Source: Marinobacter salexigens (GTDB taxonomy: Bacteria > Pseudomonadota > Gammaproteobacteria > Pseudomonadales > Oleiphilaceae). Taken from it: a DNA stretch of 64,000 nt. Positions 53,127 through 60,990 of the stretch are shown piece after piece. A model generated the notes under the pieces. It saw nothing but the letters and a program-made list of their open reading frames with translations, was not told where the DNA came from and made no database searches. The stretch lies in NCBI RefSeq assembly GCF_018860765.1, contig NZ_JAHKPV010000001.1, forward strand, positions 423,594 to 487,593, read 5' to 3'. Both the position numbers and the translations under genes were made by a program. Positions within the stretch are counted from its first letter, which is position 1; each line of letters opens with the position of its first letter.

Positions 53127-54029
53127 ATGAAAAAAACGGACTGGCCCATCCGATGGGATTTGCTGCTTCGCTACCGACTCATCGAGACCATCGCACTGTG
53201 GGAGGGTCGCCTGACGACGAACCACATATGCCACAGCTTTGGTATCGGTCGGCAGCAGGCATCTAAGGATATAAACACATACCTACGCGAACTTGCTCCA
53301 GGCAATCTTGTTTATGATCGCCACCTGAAAGGCTATGTGCCTTCGGCTAGATATAAGCCCGTTGTAACCCGGGGGCATGTGAACGAATACATGGACTTGC
53401 TCGCTCGCCAACAGAGCCTCAGCAACACGTTTGAAACTCTGGATATCGGCTTGCCCGACAGCACGGTTGTTTTCAGCCCGAACCGCGTTATAGCCCCCGA
53501 AATCATGCGCGCTGTTGTGGCTGCCACACGCCATGGCCGCCAGCTCAGGGCCAGCTACTCTTCCCTAAGCCGCCCCGAGGCTGTAGAAGGCATTCTTGAG
53601 CCACACACCCTGGTATGCACCGGCACCAATTGGCACCTCCGCGCCTGGTGCGATTCCAACCGTGAATATCGGGATTTTGCTCTTAGCCGGTTCCACTCAG
53701 CTCCCGTAGCGCTGCGGCAAAAAGCCAAGCATACCGTGCAGCAAGATGATGACTGGAACCGCAGCGTCACCATGAGCATCTCCCCCGACCACCGCCTGAC
53801 CGAGGCTCAGCAGAAGATCATAGCGTTGGATTACGGAATGGAGAACGGGTATTTGAGTGTTGAAACTCGGGCCGCCTTGGCGCCCTATGTATTGTCGCGG
53901 CTCGGCGTCACACTTGATAGCCAACACCCAGACCCACTCATCCAGCAGCTTGAGCTAACCAATCCGGACCAACTCGGGTTTGGCAGCAAACGCGAACGCG
54001 CCTTGAAAGCGGTTGCGGGCCACCGCTAG
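53127..54029 (+). CDS. WYL-domain transcriptional regulator (BrxR/CapW-like)
   Basis: Protein of 300 residues with an N-terminal winged helix (WDLLLRYRLIETIALWEGRLTTNHICHSFGIGRQQASKDINTYL), a WYL domain (~115-205; GILEPHTLVCTGTNWHLRAWC, then REYRDFALSRFHS) and a C-terminal WCX-like part. This plan is that of BrxR/CapW regulators, which often control phage-defence operons in response to damaged DNA or nucleotides. No defence gene adjoins it; a secreted nuclease gene starts 16 bases after it. Regulation of that gene is possible. Confidence 0.85.
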   Translation: MKKTDWPIRWDLLLRYRLIETIALWEGRLTTNHICHSFGIGRQQASKDINTYLRELAPGNLVYDRHLKGYVPSARYKPVVTRGHVNEYMDLLARQQSLSNTFETLDIGLPDSTVVFSPNRVIAPEIMRAVVAATRHGRQLRASYSSLSRPEAVEGILEPHTLVCTGTNWHLRAWCDSNREYRDFALSRFHSAPVALRQKAKHTVQQDDDWNRSVTMSISPDHRLTEAQQKIIALDYGMENGYLSVETRAALAPYVLSRLGVTLDSQHPDPLIQQLELTNPDQLGFGSKRERALKAVAGHR

Positions 54030-54045
54030 CCAATAGCCGGCCACT

Positions 54046-55809
54046 ATGACCTCAAGCACAGATTGCATTCGTGCCTTAGCTCTGTCTCTGTTACTGCTGC
54101 CAACCCCGCTGGTACTGGCAGCAAGTAACTGTGGCGATGCCGCGACTCCGATTTCTGAGATTCAGGGCCGGGGAGACACCTCACCGCTGGTTGGCCACCG
54201 CGTTACCGTTGAAGGCGTTCTTACATTCAATGCCCGCATGGAAGGTGGATTTGACGGCTTTTATTTACAACAGGCCGACGGTGAAACCGATAATAATCCC
54301 GAAACCTCAGAAGCCCTGTTTATTTATACTCGTAAAAAAACCGGAATGCCGGGAGAGCGCTTGCGGGTTACCGGCACAGTAAAAGAATTTCATAACCTGA
54401 CCGAACTGGTCGATATTAAAACCATTAAGTCGTGTGGCCCAGCCGATCTTCCGAAGCCTCAAAATTTAACCCTATTGTGGCCTAACGCTCTGGAATCGAT
54501 GGAAAACATGCGAGTGCGGGTCACCCAGCCCCTAACGATTATAGACTCCTGGAATCTCGCACGTTTCGGTGAACTCACATTAGCGGCTGGCGACCAAATT
54601 ATGCCTACCGAGTATATGGAGCCTGGCCCGCAGGCGGCACAAATCGCAGGGCGTAATAGGCAACAACGCCTGCTTCTTGACGATGGTCGTGGCGCACGCG
54701 AGCCCGATCCGATTCCCTGGCCTCCGGATGGTCTAACCGGCAAGAACACTATCCGCAGTGGCGACAGAATCCATAACATATCCGGTATTCTTGATTATCG
54801 TTTTGGTGCTTGGCGGGTACAGCCGGAGCGCCCGCCGGTTTTCGAGACTGTGAATGCCCGCCGCCCCGCCCCTGCACGACCAGACACCCCGCACATTCGG
54901 GTTATGACAATGAATCTGGAGAATTACTTCAACGGTGACGGTAGAGGCATGGGTTTTCCGACTTCCCGTGGGGCATCGACAGCTCTCGCACTTGGGGTGC
55001 AGCACCGGCGGTTGGTAGAAGCTATGCGGCGCCCGGACCCGGATATTCTGGCGATAAGCGAACTGGAAAGTGACGGCTACAGCGAAACCAGCGCAATAGC
55101 ACAGCTTGCGGAAGCTCTTGGGCCAGAGTGGGCGTTTGTGGCTACGCCTAACGCTGACGGCCGCGACCAAATACGCACCGGCATACTTTATCGCCATGAT
55201 CGCATCGTCGCCGAAGCTCAACCGGAGCGCCTGAAAACAGGCCTTTTCAACACACAAGGCCGGCCGCCATTGGCGCAAACGTTTAGACCCAAAGGGCAGC
55301 GCCTTGCTGTTCGGCTGGCGGTGCCTCACCTAAAATCAAAATCTTGCAAAGGTGCGACCGGTCGAGACCAAGACAGAAACGACGGCCAAGGCTGCTATGC
55401 CCAGCGCCGCGTAGACGCGACCCGAGCGCTTGTGGAATGGCTTGAGCAACTTCCTCAAGTACCCGATCTGGCGGGTACATTGATTACCGGCGACCTCAAC
55501 AGCTATTTCCGCGAAGCGCCACTTCAAGCCCTGCAACGTGCAGGCTTCACCAGCATGGTGCACCATTTCCACCCGTGCACAGCACACGAGTGCGATCACT
55601 ACACCTACAGGTACAAAGGTGAAAAGGGATCACTGGATTACGCCTTTGCATCCTCGTCGCTCAAGCCACGGGTTCTCAGTGCCCAAACATGGACAATTAA
55701 CGCCGACGAACCCCCGGCTCTAGGTTATCGTAACAATCTGTCGGGCACCGCTGTATCGCCTTGGCGCTCCTCCGACCACAACCCGATAATTACCGATATC
55801 CAACTTTGA
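54046..55809 (+). CDS. Extracellular endonuclease/exonuclease/phosphatase family nuclease (ExeM/NucH-like)
   Basis: Secreted protein of 587 residues with a signal peptide (~25 residues, ending near VLAA). Residues ~35-260 hold an OB-fold region as found in ExeM-type nucleases (VGHRVTVEGVLTFNARMEGGFDGFYLQQ), and ~285-585 is the EEP nuclease domain with MTMNLENYF, ISELESDGY, TGILYRHD, LITGDLNSYF and the final SSDHNPIITD. Metal ligands and catalytic histidine are intact. Such enzymes break extracellular DNA for phosphate or biofilm turnover. It follows the WYL regulator by 16 bases. Confidence 0.92.
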   Translation: MTSSTDCIRALALSLLLLPTPLVLAASNCGDAATPISEIQGRGDTSPLVGHRVTVEGVLTFNARMEGGFDGFYLQQADGETDNNPETSEALFIYTRKKTGMPGERLRVTGTVKEFHNLTELVDIKTIKSCGPADLPKPQNLTLLWPNALESMENMRVRVTQPLTIIDSWNLARFGELTLAAGDQIMPTEYMEPGPQAAQIAGRNRQQRLLLDDGRGAREPDPIPWPPDGLTGKNTIRSGDRIHNISGILDYRFGAWRVQPERPPVFETVNARRPAPARPDTPHIRVMTMNLENYFNGDGRGMGFPTSRGASTALALGVQHRRLVEAMRRPDPDILAISELESDGYSETSAIAQLAEALGPEWAFVATPNADGRDQIRTGILYRHDRIVAEAQPERLKTGLFNTQGRPPLAQTFRPKGQRLAVRLAVPHLKSKSCKGATGRDQDRNDGQGCYAQRRVDATRALVEWLEQLPQVPDLAGTLITGDLNSYFREAPLQALQRAGFTSMVHHFHPCTAHECDHYTYRYKGEKGSLDYAFASSSLKPRVLSAQTWTINADEPPALGYRNNLSGTAVSPWRSSDHNPIITDIQL

Positions 55810-55975
55810 CATAACCCCCTCAAACCCCAACACGATTACGCCATTGCACTGTCCGATTGGCTTCGTGCACCCGCAGACCCGTCATTGAGGTCATGGGGGA
55901 GAGAAGCGGCAAAGGTCATAATCCAAGCGAGTTAACTAAATCAGACAACAAGAACCGCTTATTGCAAGGATTCCC

Positions 55976-57046
55976 ATGGGTGCTTCTGCCTCCGCTACAC
56001 AGGATCTGGGTATGCCGGCCATCTACCTACATATACTGGCCGAACTGCTGAAGGCCATCGGTTTGGACGAGCGTAACCTGCTGCTTAGGGTTGGACTGGA
56101 CCCGGTTCGGCTGCAATCCACAGACGTTCGAGTAAGCCATGCACAAGCCAGTGAGTTCGTGACCCGCGCCATCATCGAAAGTGGAGAGCCCGGCCTTGGC
56201 GTTATGCTAGCCCGCGAGCTAAAGCTACCTTTGCACGGTGCTCTAGGCGTGGCGATTATGAGCAGCCGAACACTGAAGGATGCGCTGGACCTTATGACCC
56301 GTTACCTCACCCTACGCGCACCAAACCTCAGCGTTAGCTGCCGCGAAAAAGGTGGTGCCATGCATTACACCATTGTTTGTGATGGTGATCCGGGACCACT
56401 GAAAGGATTCATAATGGATGCCATGTTGTTTGGCTGCGTTTTTATGGGTACACAGCTTATCGGTACTGCTATTACAGGCGCTGGAATTCTGAGAAAAGGG
56501 CCTGAACCCTCCTATTTTCACCGCTTCCGGCAATCGATCGTCATTCCGGTTGACTATGGTTCTCAGGAGGATGCGTTAGTTGTCTCCCATGCAGCTCTGT
56601 CAGCGCCTATACGCTTTAGCGACGACCAGCTTGCGCAGTCGTCTCGCGCGCAGTGCGAAAAAGCACTGAAGCAGCTTAACGAAAATGCGGGCTTTGACTG
56701 CCGGGTAAGGCGGGTGATTGAGACCAGTCATCCGTTCCCTCCAAAGCTAGCCAGAGTGGCTGCGACTCTGTTTGTATCCGAGCGCACGTTAAAACGCCGC
56801 CTGCAGGAAGAAAACGCCAGCTTTCAGTCTCTGGTGGATCAAGTTAGGCTGGATCGCGCGCGGGAATTGCTCACCGGCACTAACATGAACTTAAACCAAA
56901 TTGCGGACGTTTTAGGCTATGCAGATGCCGCAAACTTCACCCGCGCCTTCAAACGTTGGACGGGCATAAGCCCAAGCCAATTCAGAGGTTTGGAACGTCA
57001 ATCCAGTGGCATGGTTCTACAGGCCCAAACACCAGCCCCCGCATAA
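55976..57046 (+). CDS. AraC-family transcriptional regulator (OruR-like)
   Basis: DNA-binding regulator of 356 residues with the same plan as the first gene of the window: a ~230-residue sensor domain (HARELKLPLHG-type region, LGVAIMSSRTLKDALDLMTRYLTLRAPN) and a C-terminal double helix-turn-helix (FVSERTLKRRLQEENASFQSLVDQVR, then NLNQIADVLGYADAANFTRAFKRWTG). A good site AAGG precedes the ATG at 55976. The stop abuts the converging queE stop. Targets unknown. Confidence 0.88.
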   Translation: MGASASATQDLGMPAIYLHILAELLKAIGLDERNLLLRVGLDPVRLQSTDVRVSHAQASEFVTRAIIESGEPGLGVMLARELKLPLHGALGVAIMSSRTLKDALDLMTRYLTLRAPNLSVSCREKGGAMHYTIVCDGDPGPLKGFIMDAMLFGCVFMGTQLIGTAITGAGILRKGPEPSYFHRFRQSIVIPVDYGSQEDALVVSHAALSAPIRFSDDQLAQSSRAQCEKALKQLNENAGFDCRVRRVIETSHPFPPKLARVAATLFVSERTLKRRLQEENASFQSLVDQVRLDRARELLTGTNMNLNQIADVLGYADAANFTRAFKRWTGISPSQFRGLERQSSGMVLQAQTPAPA

Positions 57047-57703
57047 TCAATCGATGCCGATAATTTTGTGCATTTGCAGTGTCAGCCGCCAGCGGGGATG
57101 AGCCAGACAGTAGTCAGTGGCCTTGCGAGTATTACTCTGTTTAACCGGGTCTGACTCGCCATCAGGCGCAGACGGAGAAGCCATGGGCGATAGGAAAAAA
57201 TGCCGGGCGTTGATGTGCACAAATCTTTCCGGCATGGCTTTGGGCTGAGGGTACACCAGTTTCAGTTCATCGCAGGTTTCAATCACTACGGGGGCTTCCG
57301 CCTTGGGACTCACACATAGCCAGTCAATACCAGATGGCGCGGGCAGGGTACCATTGGTTTCCACACCCACCTCAAAACCCAAGTGATGTAAGGCCTCAAC
57401 CAGCGCTTCATCTAATTGCAACAATGGCTCTCCACCCGTACAAACCACATAAGGTGCACCCGGCGCATCCGGCCAAAGGCTGCGAATGTGAGCCGCCAGA
57501 GCTTCTGCAGTGTCAAAAGCCCCACCGTTTTGACCATCGGTGCCAATAAAGTCTGTATCGCAGAAATGACACACCGCTGTTGCCCGGTCTTTTTCTCGGC
57601 CGGTCCACAGGTTGCACTTACTGAAACGGCAAAACACCGCAGCACGACCGGCTTGAGCACCCTCGCCTTGCAAGGTGTAAAAGGCTTCTTTTACTTTGTA
57701 CAT
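57047..57703 (-). CDS. queE: 7-carboxy-7-deazaguanine synthase
   Basis: Radical SAM enzyme of 218 residues that forms the 7-deazaguanine ring for queuosine. The N-terminus KVKEAFYTLQGEGAQAGRAAVFCRFSKCNLW, the cluster cysteines in a CX14CX2C array (C30 and CHFC near 45), TGGEPLLQ near 90 and VETNGT near 112 match the QueE family with its expanded cluster loop. It overlaps queC by one base (TGATG), so the two are coupled. Confidence 0.96.
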   Translation of the reverse strand: MYKVKEAFYTLQGEGAQAGRAAVFCRFSKCNLWTGREKDRATAVCHFCDTDFIGTDGQNGGAFDTAEALAAHIRSLWPDAPGAPYVVCTGGEPLLQLDEALVEALHHLGFEVGVETNGTLPAPSGIDWLCVSPKAEAPVVIETCDELKLVYPQPKAMPERFVHINARHFFLSPMASPSAPDGESDPVKQSNTRKATDYCLAHPRWRLTLQMHKIIGID

Positions 57704-58368
57704 CAGCGACCTGCCTCGTACGCCAATGGATCTGCAAGGCCATTCTCTGAAAACGCTTCAAGCCGTTCTACACATGAACCACAGAGCCCACAAGCCTTTT
57801 CACGACCGTTGTAGCAGGTCCAGGTTTGGGCGTAGTTAAGCCCGAGCTTCAGGCCTTCAGCTAGAATTTCGCCCTTGGTCATGTGCATGAAGGGTGCCTC
57901 AATGCCCACGGGCTCGTAGTTGGCCACCCGGCACACAGCGTCCATTTTTTCTACAAATTCTGGCCGACAGTCAGGGTAAATTGCATGATCCCCACCATGG
58001 GCGCCATACCAAACCGCACCAGCGTTTACCGTCACCGCATAGCCCGTGGCCAAGGAGAGCAGAATCATGTTGCGGTTGGGCACCACTGTAGCTTTCATGC
58101 TTTCTTCTTCGTAGTGGCCTTCGGGTATCTCGCTGTCTGATGTAAGCGCAGAACCAGACATAACCTCGCTCATGGCGCGAATATCAATCACCTTGTGGGG
58201 GATATCCAAAGCAGCAGATACCGAGCGCGCAACATCCAGTTCACGCACATGGCGCTGGCCATAGTTGAAGGATAACGCATGTACTCGCAACCCTTGGGCG
58301 CGGGCGCGGTGAAGTAGGGTAAAGGAGTCCATACCTCCGGAATAGATTACAACCACGGTGTCAGTCAT
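57703..58368 (-). CDS. queC: 7-cyano-7-deazaguanine synthase
   Basis: ATP-dependent enzyme of 221 residues that turns carboxydeazaguanine into preQ0 in queuosine synthesis. The ATP loop [11 protein letters not shown] is at residues ~8-18, and the zinc site [15 protein letters not shown] near 190. I chose the ATG at 58368 with AGGAG six bases upstream rather than a longer frame. Together with queE it covers two pathway steps; queD is not in this window. Confidence 0.96.
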   Translation of the reverse strand: MTDTVVVIYSGGMDSFTLLHRARAQGLRVHALSFNYGQRHVRELDVARSVSAALDIPHKVIDIRAMSEVMSGSALTSDSEIPEGHYEEESMKATVVPNRNMILLSLATGYAVTVNAGAVWYGAHGGDHAIYPDCRPEFVEKMDAVCRVANYEPVGIEAPFMHMTKGEILAEGLKLGLNYAQTWTCYNGREKACGLCGSCVERLEAFSENGLADPLAYEAGR

Positions 58369-58517
58369 GCAGGCTCCTGGCAAGAGGGAATAAAGGCTAC
58401 TGTAAAGGCTGCGCAATAAAGTGGACCTATTGTAACAGCGCAGAAGCAAGTTGGGTTCGCGTCCCCGAAGGCGGGCGGGTAAACTGCCACTAAATCAAAC
58501 CACAAGCCAGACTGCCA

Positions 58518-59009
58518 ATGATTACAGAACAGCGACCGGCGTTCATCGACTTCGAGGCATCAAGCCTGAGCCTGATCTCAAGTTACCCCATTGAGGTGGG
58601 CGTTTGCATGCCCGATAGCACTCTGCACAGCTGGCTAATCGCGCCTCACGCACTTTGGAAGGACTGGTCAGAGAGCTCAGAGCAGGTTCATGGTATTTCC
58701 AGAACCAGTCTTGTAACAGAGGGGAAGGACGTAACCGAGGTGGCCCAACGTCTGAACCGATTGCTGTCTGGGCAGGTGTTCTGTGACGCCTGGACATTTG
58801 ACAGTTTCTGGCTCTACCGGCTATTCCGGGCCGCCAATGTGGAGCCCGGATTTCATCTGGAATGTATCTCGGCGCTGCTCAACCCCAAGCAGGTAGAACA
58901 ATGGCCGTCTGCACGCCAGAAGGTTATTTCGAACCTTGGCCTGCCCGTTCACCGGGCTGCAAACGACGCTCTGATCCTGCAGAAAACATGGGAATACGTC
59001 AGTGCTTGA
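58518..59009 (+). CDS. DEDD-family 3'-5' exonuclease-like protein
   Basis: Short protein of 163 residues with the four acidic motifs of DEDDh exonucleases: FIDFEASSL (D and E, residue ~10), FCDAWTFDSFW (D near 90) and HRAANDAL (H and D near 145). It is near the size of RNase T-like and oligoribonuclease-like enzymes but belongs to neither clearly. It probably trims RNA or DNA 3' ends. It overlaps the next gene on the opposite strand by about ten bases. Confidence 0.82.
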   Translation: MITEQRPAFIDFEASSLSLISSYPIEVGVCMPDSTLHSWLIAPHALWKDWSESSEQVHGISRTSLVTEGKDVTEVAQRLNRLLSGQVFCDAWTFDSFWLYRLFRAANVEPGFHLECISALLNPKQVEQWPSARQKVISNLGLPVHRAANDALILQKTWEYVSA

Positions 59010-59238
59010 GTGACCGCGCTCTCAGGGCCATTATTTCCAGACCGCCCCTCAGAGTGGATAACGTCCAGTAGGTAACCAGCGCCATCAAGCCAGCTCCGGC
59101 AACGGTGAAGACAAGGTCATCACCAACAACCTGCCCCTTGGCTAATACCATGTATAGGGCCAATGCGGCTATCAAAACAATTTCTACGACAAAATGGAAA
59201 CGGAACTTATTACGGGGAGATCCGGATTCGTCGGACAT
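58999..59238 (-). CDS. Small membrane protein of unknown function
   Basis: About 79 residues with two hydrophobic helices (HFVVEIVLIAALALYMVLAK and LVFTVAGAGLMALVTYWTL) and a basic C-terminus (RARSLKH). No family recognised. Start at 59238 (ATG) or a TTG at 59253 with AGAGG before it. It faces the exonuclease gene with an eleven-base overlap. Confidence 0.6.
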   Translation of the reverse strand: MSDESGSPRNKFRFHFVVEIVLIAALALYMVLAKGQVVGDDLVFTVAGAGLMALVTYWTLSTLRGGLEIMALRARSLKH

Positions 59239-59253
59239 TTTCTTAGGTTTCAA

Positions 59254-59669
59254 CCTCTACTGTTTATCGGCGTGGGTGTTTAGTTAGTGTACAAATCATC
59301 CCCCATACAGCCCTTAATATCTGTACGAATTAGTGGCTACGAACTAACCACTACCGCGATAATCTCCGCCCGTAGAAGGAGGGTGCCAAAACTTTAGGCT
59401 ATTGCAAACACGAGGTTAACGGATACACTATTGAACCAAATACACCCAAAACGCCGAATATGAACCGAATGAATCCACAGCCTATGATGAATGCCGCAGC
59501 AGACTGCCTCAAAAGGCATTGTGTGCGTGCGTTGGTAAACGATATCTAACGGCTTTCGGTCAGTTCCCGGGAGCCTTTGCAGCGACCGGGTCAGCGTCTC
59601 CGCCAAACCCCGGTTGCTCACAGCTCCGGGGTTTTGTTTTTGCCATCGCAAAACGACAAGGAGATCAGC
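59254..59669. other. 416-base intergenic region with a hairpin leader
   Basis: No standard gene. It holds a 29-codon frame (59460-59549, starting MNRMNPQPMMNAAADC) of doubtful status and a strong terminator (59605-59641) only 28 bases before the next gene. This looks like an attenuated leader or a small RNA ending at that hairpin. Confidence 0.45.
59605..59641 (+). terminator. Rho-independent terminator upstream of a small gene
   Basis: Stem AAACCCCGG / CCGGGGTTT with a 12-base loop, then TGTTTTT. It has no annotated gene just before it on this strand. Confidence 0.75.
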
Positions 59670-59942
59670 ATGAAAAGACAACATACAACGCGTGCCGCTA
59701 ACCAGCCTATGAATAGCCGGTCTGGGGCCATACGCCGCCCGGAACAACTGCCGCTACTGGACGCCATCTGCAAGAAGCTGAACCAACGCGTTAATCTAGA
59801 TGACGAACAGAGAGTACTTGGATTGTACGAGAGAGGCTGGATCTTTAATGGTGTGCTGGCCACTTTGGGCAGCGCGGAAGCCCGCTACGTTCGTGCGCTG
59901 GCTACCCGCCACAACTCTTGGATTGCCCGTCAGGTGGCGTAG
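59670..59942 (+). CDS. Small basic protein of unknown function
   Basis: About 90 residues, rich in Arg and Asn, with a predicted mixed-helix body (LPLLDAICKKLNQRVNLDDEQRVLGLYERGWIFNGVLATLG). The AAGGAG site six bases before the ATG at 59670 supports it. I do not recognise a family. A terminator hairpin lies just ahead, so expression may be controlled by attenuation or by an upstream small RNA. Confidence 0.6.
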   Translation: MKRQHTTRAANQPMNSRSGAIRRPEQLPLLDAICKKLNQRVNLDDEQRVLGLYERGWIFNGVLATLGSAEARYVRALATRHNSWIARQVA

Positions 59943-59969
59943 CACGTAAGAACGAGGTCTGAACCGGTT

Positions 59970-60383
59970 TTAGTGGTGCCGGTTCAGACCCTGCATAATA
60001 GCCGCATCACCACCGTGCACCACCGCATAGTTACTGATCACATCGTGAATTTTTTCTTGGGAGTAAGGCTTAACAACATAGCCGTTCGCACCAGCGCTGA
60101 TTGCCCGCTGTATACTCTCTATGGAGTCATCTGCAGTAACCAAAACAACGTGCTGACCCTCTCGCGCCTTTTTAAACTCTTTCATCAATTCATGACCATC
60201 GCCGTCCGGCAGGCCAAGATCCAGAAGTATGATGTCGAATTTGCCATCGTCAAAAGCCTTACGGCCCAACGCAGCGCTCTCGCAATCCGTTACGCTGGTG
60301 GCCCCGGCTTTATAAAGCATGTCGACCAGTCGCTCGCGTATCACAGGCTCGTCTTCCACAACCAGTACCGTCAACTTATCCAT
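59970..60383 (-). CDS. CheY-like response regulator
   Basis: Single receiver domain of 137 residues: acidic pocket VVEDEP at residues 8-13, phosphate-accepting aspartate in ILLDLGLPDGDG near 56, VTAD (T near 84) and KPYS lysine near 106. There is no output domain, so it probably relays phosphate or binds a partner. It lies downstream of a membrane protein and a hybrid kinase on the same strand, and likely works with that kinase. Confidence 0.92.
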   Translation of the reverse strand: MDKLTVLVVEDEPVIRERLVDMLYKAGATSVTDCESAALGRKAFDDGKFDIILLDLGLPDGDGHELMKEFKKAREGQHVVLVTADDSIESIQRAISAGANGYVVKPYSQEKIHDVISNYAVVHGGDAAIMQGLNRHH

Positions 60384-60438
60384 TTTTATCTCCTTTTCGC
60401 CGGGCGTATGGTTGCGCAGTGTTCCTGCAGGGCAGTCA

Positions 60439-60990
60439 CTACCAAGAATCTGTGCCAGTGTTCCGGGGCAGATCTAAAGGCGCATGCCCGGCCCGATTCG
60501 CGCTGGCATAGCCATCTGAGTGCTCATCAGCGCTCGTGGCATAGCCTTCGTGGCCGTCGTCACGGGTTAAAATATTGCTTATACCGACAGCTGTCGAATA
60601 GAGGGAAATTGCGATAATCAGCAATGTTGGCTGCACAAAGACCACAAAACCCGGAACTTCCGCACCGCCCATGATACTTAGTATAAGGATGATGGCTGGC
60701 CCTAGCACCACAAATAACGTTAGAGCTATGAAGAATACAATACGCTCCTTGTAGCGTCCAAGGTCCCGGTTGGTCACTAGCCCCAGCACGAATTTGCCGA
60801 TAGCCAACCCGGCAAGTATGGCTGCCGCTATGCTCAAATCTGCATGCATCAACATTTCATAAAGGCGTCCATCCCAAAGGCGCTGCATACCGATAACAAG
60901 AAACGGAAAAAGCACGAACAAAATGTCGGCATAGGTGCCATACATCATGCTCATTGAATGTTGTTCACGGTGCAGTTGACGCTCACTCAT
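60439..60990 (-). CDS. Four-helix membrane protein linked to the hybrid kinase
   Basis: Protein of 183 residues with four hydrophobic helices (residues ~20-150) and a hydrophilic C-terminal tail with Gly, Asp and Ser. No family recognised. Its start overlaps the kinase stop by one base (TAATG), so the two are made together, and a response regulator follows. It may couple a membrane signal to the kinase. Confidence 0.7.
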   Translation of the reverse strand: MSERQLHREQHSMSMMYGTYADILFVLFPFLVIGMQRLWDGRLYEMLMHADLSIAAAILAGLAIGKFVLGLVTNRDLGRYKERIVFFIALTLFVVLGPAIILILSIMGGAEVPGFVVFVQPTLLIIAISLYSTAVGISNILTRDDGHEGYATSADEHSDGYASANRAGHAPLDLPRNTGTDSW

